Positions 1-4,823 of a stretch of DNA of 5,401 bases are shown here, piece after piece. The stretch spans positions 1 to 5,401 of the forward strand of contig JAFYMQ010000112.1 of assembly GCA_017556565.1 (NCBI GenBank), in the 5' to 3' direction. Within the stretch, counting starts at the first letter, position 1, and each line of letters starts with the position of its first letter. The notes under the pieces were generated by a model that was not told the DNA's origin, ran no database searches, and saw only the letters and a program-made list of their open reading frames with translations. This DNA is from Clostridia bacterium. GTDB lineage: Bacteria > Bacillota > Clostridia > Oscillospirales > Butyricicoccaceae. The position numbers were made by a program, and so were the translations under genes.

Positions 1-31
1 ACAACCGCTGACTTGTCAGCGGTTGTTTTTT
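1..31 (+). terminator. Rho-independent terminator of an upstream plus-strand gene
   Basis: Bases 1-12 and 15-26 are perfect reverse complements (arm ACAACCGCTGAC), realistically an 11-bp stem with a CTTG loop. The stem runs directly into a T-run at 26-31. The T-run lies on the plus-strand side, so this ends transcription of a gene left of the window. Any matching A-run before base 1, which would make it bidirectional, cannot be seen. Confidence 0.88.
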
Positions 32-40
32 GTTGTGTGC

Positions 41-122
41 AGGGAACTAATCCTTCGCTTGCCGTACACACGATACTGTCTGCGCTCGTATTGCTTGTAT
101 AATGCGCGAAACCCCGTTCCCT
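41..122. repeat. Intergenic block bounded by a 7-bp inverted repeat
   Basis: AGGGAAC at 41-47 is matched by GTTCCCT at 116-122, enclosing 68 bases with further self-complementarity (for example GCGC at 82-85 with GCGC at 104-107, and TAT at 89-91 with ATA at 99-101). No ribosome binding site or credible protein is present. A minus-strand open frame of 69 codons (256 down to 47) crosses this block and both neighbouring palindromic modules, so it looks like translated repeat DNA. The block could be one module of an interspersed repeat or a structured RNA. The sequence shows only the symmetry; copy number elsewhere in the genome is unknown. Confidence 0.4.
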
Positions 123-142
123 CCAAGATTGCAAATCGCGCC

Positions 143-198
143 TCTTAAGCCTCCCTCCGGGAGGGAGGTGGATTTTGCGAAGCAAAAGACGGAGGGAG
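143..198. repeat. CCTCCCT palindromic repeat module
   Basis: CCTCCCT (150-156) and AGGGAGG (162-168) form a 7-bp hairpin with a 5-base loop. It is followed by a second hairpin, TTTTGC (173-178), loop GAA, GCAAAA (182-187). A further GGAGGGAG at 191-198 is also complementary to CTCCCTCC (151-158), so the first arm has two competing partners, the longer pairing enclosing the second hairpin. Such GC-rich palindromes in clostridial intergenic DNA are usually members of an interspersed family; that this one is dispersed is an inference, since only one copy is in view. Confidence 0.55.
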
Positions 199-213
199 AG
201 AGCGCTATTAAAT

Positions 214-317
214 ATGTCGCATAGCGACACATTAACGCGCCGAAGGCGTGCATCACTTCGGCGTAGCCGAAACATCACGGCGCAGCTGCATCACTTGTGC
301 GCAAGCATATACATCAC
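214..317. repeat. Tandem array of mini-hairpins with CATCAC linkers
   Basis: Five small hairpins follow one another. In order: TGTCGC/GCGACA with loop ATA (215-229); CGCGCC/GGCGTG with loop GAA and one G-T wobble (236-250); TTCGGC/GCCGAA with loop GTA (257-271); CGGC/GCTG with loop GCA (278-288); and a weaker one in TTGTGC...GCATA (295-309). They are separated by near-identical linkers: CATTAA (230-235) and then CATCAC at 251-256, 273-278, 289-294 and 312-317. Stem sequences differ while pairing is kept, and linkers are conserved in sequence. The hairpin at 173-187 of the preceding module has the same 6-3-6 design and may belong to the series. Function unknown; a REP/BIME-like non-coding repeat is the simplest guess. 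Confidence 0.65.
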
Positions 318-323
318 TGTTAC

Positions 324-355
324 AAAAACCTCCAAGCGCCGGCTTGGAGGTTTTT
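324..355 (-). terminator. Bidirectional terminator downstream of malic enzyme
   Basis: Bases 324-337 and 342-355 are perfect 14-base reverse complements around a GCCG loop. The GC-rich core CCTCCAAGC is flanked by five A on the left and five T on the right, so a U-run follows the stem on either strand. On the minus strand it begins 13 bases after the malic enzyme stop codon and is clearly that gene's terminator. On the plus strand it would stop read-through from the repeat tract into the antisense of the malic enzyme gene. Confidence 0.93.
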
Positions 356-368
356 GCGTCTGTATGTC

Positions 369-1547
369 TTATATTCTTGCTACGCCGGTCTTGCGTGCTG
401 CTTCTGCAACAGCCTTTGCAACGGCGGGGCCTACGCGCTCATCAAATGCGGCAGGCATGATGTTGTTCTCGTTCAGCTCCTCGTCGGGTACGAGCTCGGC
501 AAGCGCCATAGCTGCTGCCACCTTCATCTCCTCGTTGATGTCGCTTGCGCGTACGTCAAACACACCGCGGAAGATACCGGGGAATGCCAGCACGTTGTTG
601 ATCTGGTTGGGGTAGTCGGAGCGGCCGGTGGAGATGACCTTTGCGCCGCCTGCCTTTGCATCCTCGGGGAATATCTCGGGGGTGGGGTTTGCACATGCAA
701 AGATGATAGCATCCTTTGCCATGGTCTTGACCATCTCGGTGGTGACCAGACCGGGTGCCGATGTGCCGATAAATACGTCAGCGCCTTGGAGCTTTTCTGC
801 CAGAGTGCCGCCGGTCTGCTCGGGGTTGGTGACCAGTGCCATTTCTGCCTGTGCCCAGTTCATGCCGGGGCAGTCTTTGTGCAGAGCGCCGTTCTTGTCG
901 CACATGGTGATATTCTTAAAGCCTGCGCTCAGCAGCATCTTTGCGATAGCGATACCGGCAGCGCCTGCGCCGCAGGTGACGATTTTTGCGGTTTCCTTGT
1001 TCTTGCCTACTACCTTGAGAGCATTCAGCAGACCTGCCAGAACGATAACGGCGGTGCCGTGCTGATCGTCATGGAATATGGGAATATCGCACTTTTCCTT
1101 CAGCTTGCGCTCGATCTCAAAGCAACGGGGAGCAGAAATATCCTCAAGATTGATACCGCCGAAAGAGCCGGAGATCATATAAACGGTGTTTACAAACTCG
1201 TCAACGTCCTTGGTCTTGACACAGAGGGGGAACGCATCCACGTCGGCAAAAGACTTGAACAGAGCGCATTTACCCTCCATAACGGGCATACCTGCCTCGG
1301 GGCCGATGTCGCCCAGACCCAGAACTGCGCTGCCGTCGGTGATGACTGCGCACAGATTGTGGCGGCGGGTAAGCTCGTAGGACTTGCTTATGTCCTTCTG
1401 GATCTCAAGACAGGGGGTTGCAACGCCGGGGGTGTATGCCAGCGACAGATCCTCTCGCGAGGAGCAGGACACGGTAGAAATAACCTCTATCTTGCCGCGC
1501 TTTTCGTAGTGGAGTTTCAGGCTCTCAGCGCCTATATCTCTTGCCAT
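369..1547 (-). CDS. NAD(P)-dependent malic enzyme (oxaloacetate-decarboxylating)
   Basis: Oxidatively decarboxylates malate to pyruvate and CO2, reducing NAD(P); cytoplasmic, linking C4 acids to pyruvate. The 392-aa product is the short bacterial form with no C-terminal phosphotransacetylase-like domain. Visible motifs: LAYTPGVA with the family's catalytic Tyr38; [10 protein letters not shown] with catalytic Lys93; the metal-binding run [14 protein letters not shown] (Glu136, Asp137); FHDDQHGTA (Asp161); the Rossmann motif GAGAAG at 193-198; ACANPTPEI (284-292); and [13 protein letters not shown] (307-318). Asp217 after the second Rossmann strand favours NAD over NADP (family-based inference). 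The frame extends 22 codons further upstream, but the start at 1547 has a good AGAGG site and the domain begins here, while the extension runs through the promoter -10 box. Single gene with its own promoter and terminator. Confidence 0.95.
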   Translation of the reverse strand: MARDIGAESLKLHYEKRGKIEVISTVSCSSREDLSLAYTPGVATPCLEIQKDISKSYELTRRHNLCAVITDGSAVLGLGDIGPEAGMPVMEGKCALFKSFADVDAFPLCVKTKDVDEFVNTVYMISGSFGGINLEDISAPRCFEIERKLKEKCDIPIFHDDQHGTAVIVLAGLLNALKVVGKNKETAKIVTCGAGAAGIAIAKMLLSAGFKNITMCDKNGALHKDCPGMNWAQAEMALVTNPEQTGGTLAEKLQGADVFIGTSAPGLVTTEMVKTMAKDAIIFACANPTPEIFPEDAKAGGAKVISTGRSDYPNQINNVLAFPGIFRGVFDVRASDINEEMKVAAAMALAELVPDEELNENNIMPAAFDERVGPAVAKAVAEAARKTGVARI

Positions 1548-1554
1548 AATGGGT

Positions 1555-1563
1555 ACCTCTTTT
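1555..1563 (-). promoter_or_regulatory. Ribosome binding site fixing the malic enzyme start
   Basis: On the minus strand AAAAGAGGT ends 7 bases before the ATG at 1547. It selects this ATG over the in-frame ATG at 1613, which has no such site and lies upstream of the predicted transcription start. Confidence 0.75.
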
Positions 1564-1579
1564 CGTGTATTTTTATCAA

Positions 1580-1593
1580 TGTTAATCTTAACA
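1580..1593. promoter_or_regulatory. Palindromic operator candidate over the malic enzyme -10 box
   Basis: TGTTAA, a TC spacer, and TTAACA form a perfect 6+2+6 inverted repeat. It covers the whole proposed -10 box of the malic enzyme promoter (1585-1590), so a bound protein would block RNA polymerase. The half-sites resemble those of the redox repressor Rex (TTGTTAA-N4-TTAACAA in clostridia), but the spacing is two bases short and the outer T/A pair is missing, so the binding protein is left open. Confidence 0.4.
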
Positions 1594-1613
1594 CACACCA
1601 AAGCCGAGTTCAA
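1585..1613 (-). promoter_or_regulatory. Promoter of the malic enzyme gene
   Basis: On the minus strand TTGAAC (1613-1608) and TAAGAT (1590-1585) are separated by exactly 17 bases, with TG one base before the -10 (extended -10). Transcription should begin near 1578, giving a leader of about 30 bases. Its -35 box lies 3 bp from the -35 box of the divergent DUF89 promoter. Confidence 0.65.
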
Positions 1614-1616
1614 GTG

Positions 1617-1645
1617 TTGACTAAAAACAAAATGAAAATTATACT
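1617..1645 (+). promoter_or_regulatory. Promoter of the DUF89/ARMT1-like gene
   Basis: TTGACT (1617-1622) and TATACT (1640-1645) are separated by 17 bases, a near-consensus housekeeping promoter. Transcription should begin near 1652, leaving about 35 bases of leader that contain the AGGAGG ribosome binding site at 1675-1680, 7 bases before the ATG. An imperfect dyad (TATACT-GAAT-AGTACA, 1640-1655, five of six pairs) overlaps the -10 and start site; its significance is unclear. Confidence 0.75.
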
Positions 1646-1687
1646 GAATAGTACAGAGAATAATATAACGCGACAGGAGGCAAAATT

Positions 1688-2581
1688 ATGCAGTATTCCT
1701 CGCAGTGCATACCCTGCCTGATAAAAAGACAGATAGCCGAGATAGAAAAATACCCCGACGAGCGCGCCAGACTGGGGTATATGAAAGAAATCTGCGCCAT
1801 CATCGCAGCCTCGCCCGACGGTGTGGCAGCGCCCTGGCTTGTATCACGTTTCAACCGTGTGCGCGGCAAATATTTTGATGAGGCAGATATATACGCAAGC
1901 ATCAAAAAACAGTCCAACGACTTTATACTGGAGCGGCTTGACAGAGTGCGCGCCGCAATAGAGCGCGCCGATGACCCGCTGCTTTGCGCCCTCAAATACG
2001 CAAGAGCGGGCAACTATATCGACTTTGGCGCGCTGCACGGCAGCGTGGATATGCAGCAGCTTGAGAGCAAGCTTGACGCAGCGCCCGACGAGTGGGTTGA
2101 CCCTGCGGAGTATACTGACCTGCTGCGCGATCTTGAGAGCGCCAAAAATGTCCTCTACATTCTTGACAATGCAGGCGAGATCGTGCTGGACATGGTGTTT
2201 ATCGGGCAGCTGAAAAAGCGCTTCCCCCAGGCGCGAATCACCGCGGCGGTGCGCGGTGCGCCGGTCATCAACGATGCCACACGGGAGGACGCACAGTACG
2301 TGGGTCTTGACAAAATAGTGCCCGTTATCGACAACGGCTGCGACATCTCGGGCACGCAAATAAGCGAGTGCGGCGAGAGCATGCAAAAAGCCCTGCGCCT
2401 TGCCGACGTTATCATCGCCAAGGGACAGGGCAATTTCGAGACCATGCTCGGTTGCGGACTCAACGTGTACTATCTGTTTTTGTGCAAGTGCGATTTGTTC
2501 GTCAAAGCCTTTTCGCTGCCGCGACTGACGGGCGTACTGCTCAACGAGCGGCGGTGCTCGGTCAGGTGGACTGACCTTTGA
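1688..2581 (+). CDS. DUF89 / ARMT1-like metal-dependent phosphatase family protein
   Basis: 297 aa, close to the usual length for the small prokaryotic branch of the family. Residues 1-100 are the helical N-terminal part with the Cys7-x-x-Cys10 pair typical of this branch. The Rossmann-like catalytic part carries DNAGE (160-164), RGAPVINDAT (189-198), KGQGNFET (245-252) and LCKCDLF (265-271). By family knowledge Asp160, Asn161 and Asp196 would bind the catalytic metal (Mn, Co or Ni). Characterised relatives dephosphorylate sugar phosphates such as fructose 1-phosphate and are proposed to act in metabolite damage control; the substrate here is unknown. The start follows a strong AGGAGG with 7-base spacing. 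The last 20 bases overlap the 3' end of the convergent LacI-type gene, so the tail CSVRWTDL is encoded in shared DNA and may be a local extension. Confidence 0.9.
   Translation: MQYSSQCIPCLIKRQIAEIEKYPDERARLGYMKEICAIIAASPDGVAAPWLVSRFNRVRGKYFDEADIYASIKKQSNDFILERLDRVRAAIERADDPLLCALKYARAGNYIDFGALHGSVDMQQLESKLDAAPDEWVDPAEYTDLLRDLESAKNVLYILDNAGEIVLDMVFIGQLKKRFPQARITAAVRGAPVINDATREDAQYVGLDKIVPVIDNGCDISGTQISECGESMQKALRLADVIIAKGQGNFETMLGCGLNVYYLFLCKCDLFVKAFSLPRLTGVLLNERRCSVRWTDL
2560..2576. other. Hairpin within the overlapping gene ends
   Basis: GGTCAG (2560-2565), loop GTGGA, and CTGACC (2571-2576) form a perfect 6-bp stem inside the 20-bp overlap of the two convergent genes, and it includes the minus-strand stop codon. 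Only three T follow on the plus strand, so it is weak as an intrinsic terminator. It is the only terminator-like structure seen between the two genes. Confidence 0.3.
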
Positions 2582-3557
2582 CTATGGCGGCGGATATGAC
2601 CGTTTGCTGTGAGACGGGCAGATCCTTTGCCAGACAGTGAACGAGCACGTCCACAGTCGTGTGTGACATAAGCTCTACCTTGTTGTCCACGGTGGTCAGC
2701 AGGGGAGTGGTGATAAGAGACAGCATACTGTAGTCGTAGCCGGTTATGCGCAGCTGAGAGGGCACGTCAAGCCCCTCCTGCTGGGCATACTTGAGTGCCG
2801 AGGCGGCAAGCAGATCGTTAAAGCACATTACCGTGTCAAATCTGACCTTGCGCGATGCGCCCCTGAGTGCGCTGATGACACCGCCAACACCTGCCTCGCA
2901 GTTGGCTATATGGTCATCGGTAAAGGGCGCATTGTGCTTTGCGCAGGCGTCTTTGATGCCTGCGATCATGCGGCGGGTACTGTATGAGTTGTTGCGCTGG
3001 GCAAACAGTATGGTTTTCGAACCGGTGCTCAGCAGCATATCGGCAAGCTCAAACGATACGCTGTAATCGTCGCAGGTAACGCAGTAGATATTTTCACCCT
3101 TGACGGCGCCGTTCATCATGAACACAGGCACCTGCCGTGCGGCGCGGCGGATGTAGTCGTTGGCGCTGTCTTCCGATTCTATATAGTTGGAGCCTACAAG
3201 TATAACCGCATCCACGCTCTTGGACAGCATCAGTCTGAGGGCGTTTTCTTTTTCCGATTTGTCGTAGCCGGTGCAGCAAAGCAGCGAATTAAAGCCGCTT
3301 TTGCGAAGCTTGCTTTCCAGATGGAACACAGCTTCGGACAGATACAGATCGGAGGTGTTGGCACAGAGTATGCCAACGGTGCGCATACTGCCCATGCCCA
3401 GACCGCGGGCAAAAGCGTTGGGAGTATAGTTGTTTTCCTGAATGATGGCAAGTATCTTTTCGCGTGTGGCAGGGCTGACCTTGCCGCTGCCGTTAAGAAC
3501 ACGGGAAACGGTGGCAATGGATACGCCCGCTGCCTTGGCTATGTCATAAATGTTCAT
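2562..3557 (-). CDS. LacI/GalR-family transcriptional regulator
   Basis: 331 aa, full length for the family. Residues 2-23 are a textbook LacI helix-turn-helix (IYDIAKAAGVSIATVSRVLNG), followed by the hinge TPNAFARGLG with the usual hinge Leu at 53, then VGIL opening a periplasmic-binding-protein-like effector domain. FNDLLAASALKYAQ (246-259), ITGYDYSML (271-279) and TPLLTTV (284-290) are standard C-subdomain motifs. Effector unknown, but the divergent sugar kinase-gnd operon suggests a sugar acid or its phosphate. The start is the ATG at 3557, because the strong AGGAGGT site lies between it and the in-frame ATG at 3575, which would otherwise add MSGGGS. A palindrome at the predicted transcription start suggests autoregulation. 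The 3' end overlaps the convergent DUF89 gene. Confidence 0.95.
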   Translation of the reverse strand: MNIYDIAKAAGVSIATVSRVLNGSGKVSPATREKILAIIQENNYTPNAFARGLGMGSMRTVGILCANTSDLYLSEAVFHLESKLRKSGFNSLLCCTGYDKSEKENALRLMLSKSVDAVILVGSNYIESEDSANDYIRRAARQVPVFMMNGAVKGENIYCVTCDDYSVSFELADMLLSTGSKTILFAQRNNSYSTRRMIAGIKDACAKHNAPFTDDHIANCEAGVGGVISALRGASRKVRFDTVMCFNDLLAASALKYAQQEGLDVPSQLRITGYDYSMLSLITTPLLTTVDNKVELMSHTTVDVLVHCLAKDLPVSQQTVISAAIVKGQST

Positions 3558-3563
3558 ACTGCC

Positions 3564-3570
3564 ACCTCCT
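3564..3570 (-). promoter_or_regulatory. Ribosome binding site fixing the LacI-type start
   Basis: AGGAGGT on the minus strand, 6 bases before the ATG at 3557. It lies inside the longer reading frame that begins at 3575, which shows that the shorter start is the real one. Confidence 0.85.
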
Positions 3571-3588
3571 GACATTTTATTTGATAAA

Positions 3589-3601
3589 AAACCGCGGGTT
3601 T
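3589..3601. promoter_or_regulatory. Candidate operator of the LacI-type regulator
   Basis: AAACC-GCG-GGTTT is an inverted repeat with 5-bp arms and a CG-rich centre, standing out in an AT-rich gap. It covers the predicted transcription start of the regulator gene (near 3600). LacI-family operators are short palindromes with a central CG step, some with an odd centre as in the lac operator, so this fits autorepression. No second copy is seen at the kinase promoter, whose -35 box is 58 bp away. Confidence 0.4.
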
Positions 3602-3606
3602 AGTTT

Positions 3607-3636
3607 AATATATCACATTTGCAAGGTGTATTTCAA
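3607..3636 (-). promoter_or_regulatory. Promoter of the LacI-type regulator gene
   Basis: On the minus strand TTGAAA (3636-3631) and TATATT (3612-3607) are 18 bases apart, with an extended -10 (TGA immediately before TATATT). The predicted start near 3600 falls inside the candidate operator. Confidence 0.6.
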
Positions 3637-3658
3637 TAAAAAAGCAATATTAATTTGA

Positions 3659-3687
3659 TTGACTACAGTGTAAAAGTATTATAAAAT
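3659..3687 (+). promoter_or_regulatory. Promoter of the sugar kinase-gnd operon
   Basis: TTGACT (3659-3664) and TAAAAT (3682-3687) are separated by 17 bases in very AT-rich DNA. Transcription should begin near 3694, about 40 bases before the kinase ATG. No terminator-antiterminator or riboswitch-like fold is visible in this short leader, which points to control by a DNA-binding protein. Confidence 0.7.
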
Positions 3688-3732
3688 TATATATTATATG
3701 CAAAAATCGTCGAGATAGGGAGGATTCACCTA

Positions 3733-4806
3733 ATGAAACTCAAAGAAAACTGCGCATATGCTCTTGTTTGCCCCACAAGTATGGGCGTAAGAATAACCCC
3801 CGCTGACCGCCAGCCCGTTCATGTCAGCCGCAACTACATGATGCAGGCTACCAGCGCCGAGAGCAACGTGCTTAATATATCCTCGTCCCTTGGACTCAGG
3901 ACCAAGGCGCTGACCACCTTTGTCAAAGGCAGTCCCATCGCGGATTTCATCAAGGCAGAATTAAGATCCCGCAACATAGATTACGAAGGTCCCGAAGTTG
4001 AGCAGGGCGGCCCCTGGGGCTATCGCCACCAGTTCAACATTGCCGACAGCGGCTTTGGTATGCGCGGCCCCAGAGTGCAGAACGACCGTGCAGGCGAGGT
4101 AGGCAGAACCCTGAACGTCAAGGACTTTGACCTTGACCGCATCTTTAACCGCGAGGGCGTACAGATCCTCCATCTGTCCGGTCTTATCGGTGCACTGTCT
4201 CCCGACACCAGCCGTTTCTGTCTGGAGCTTGCCCGCGCCGCAAAAAAGAGCGGCACACTGATCTCCTTTGACCTCAACTACCGTGCATCTTTCTGGGAGG
4301 GCAGAGAGGACGAGCTTCGCACCGTGTTCTCCGAGATCGCATCGGTATCCGATATCCTCATCGGCAACGAGGAGGACTTCCAGCTGGCTCTGGGCATCCG
4401 CGGCCCCGAAGCAGGCGGCAAGGACATCGCAGCCAAGATCGACGGCTTCAAGGGTATGATCCGCGAGGTCAAGGCAGCTTATCCCAACGCACAGGTATTC
4501 GCTACCACACTCCGTCAGGTATATTCCGCCAACACACATATGTGGGGCGCAATTATGCTGGCAGGCGACGAGTGGTACATAGAAGAGCCCCGTGAGATCC
4601 CCGTTCTTGACCGTATCGGCGGCGGCGACGGCTACGTGGGCGGTATGCTTTACGGCATCCTCAGAGAGTGGGAACCCTCCAAGTGGATACAGTTCGGCTG
4701 GGCAACGGGCGCACTTGCAACCACCATGCTGGCAGACTACGGCACCCCCGCTGACGAAGAGCAGGTATGGAGCATCTATGCCGGCAACGCAAGAGTCAAG
4801 AGATAA
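3733..4806 (+). CDS. PfkB-family carbohydrate kinase, possibly 2-keto-3-deoxygluconate or gluconate kinase
   Basis: 357 aa, ribokinase/PfkB fold, predicted to phosphorylate a sugar or sugar acid with ATP in the cytoplasm. The C-terminal signature is DRIGGGDGYVGGMLYG (293-308), a form of the usual DTxGAGD motif in which Asp299 would be the catalytic base; DR(V/I)GGGD is the form familiar from 2-keto-3-deoxygluconate kinases. FDLNYRASFW (179-188) matches the DxNYR motif of that group, and NEED (212-215) stands at the NxxE metal-site motif with Asp for Glu. The N-terminal motif is unusual: where most members have GGAxxN, this has TSAESN (40-45). The start has GGGAGG with 9-base spacing. First gene of an operon with gnd, 17 bases apart. 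Kinase assignment is firm; substrate is inferred from motifs and context only. Confidence 0.85.
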   Translation: MKLKENCAYALVCPTSMGVRITPADRQPVHVSRNYMMQATSAESNVLNISSSLGLRTKALTTFVKGSPIADFIKAELRSRNIDYEGPEVEQGGPWGYRHQFNIADSGFGMRGPRVQNDRAGEVGRTLNVKDFDLDRIFNREGVQILHLSGLIGALSPDTSRFCLELARAAKKSGTLISFDLNYRASFWEGREDELRTVFSEIASVSDILIGNEEDFQLALGIRGPEAGGKDIAAKIDGFKGMIREVKAAYPNAQVFATTLRQVYSANTHMWGAIMLAGDEWYIEEPREIPVLDRIGGGDGYVGGMLYGILREWEPSKWIQFGWATGALATTMLADYGTPADEEQVWSIYAGNARVKR

Positions 4807-4823
4807 CAAGAGGAGACATAGCT

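Noticed and set aside
47..256. A 69-codon minus-strand open frame in the repeat tract
   Set aside because: It lacks a ribosome binding site and crosses three palindromic repeat modules; it is best read as translated repeat DNA.
214..317. CRISPR array
   Set aside because: Conserved units are only 6-7 bases and the intervals are 10-17 bases and self-complementary; CRISPR repeats and spacers are each about 25-40 bases, and no cas gene is present.
1580..1593. Canonical Rex binding site
   Set aside because: The spacer is two bases too short and the outer T/A of the consensus is missing, so it is reported only as an unassigned palindrome.
297..1721. A 474-codon plus-strand open frame opposite the malic enzyme
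   Set aside because: It is antisense to a gene with all catalytic motifs intact, its translation is low-complexity and rich in Cys, Ala and Gly, and it runs through the terminator and both divergent promoters.
3558..3732. CcpA catabolite-response element in the divergent gap
   Set aside because: No match to the palindromic cre pattern with a central CG could be found near either promoter.
3694..3732. Riboswitch or attenuator in the kinase leader
   Set aside because: The leader is about 40 bases, AT-rich and without a stem followed by a T-run.
3961..4809. A 282-codon minus-strand open frame opposite the sugar kinase
   Set aside because: Cys- and Ala-rich shadow of the kinase frame with no recognisable domain.
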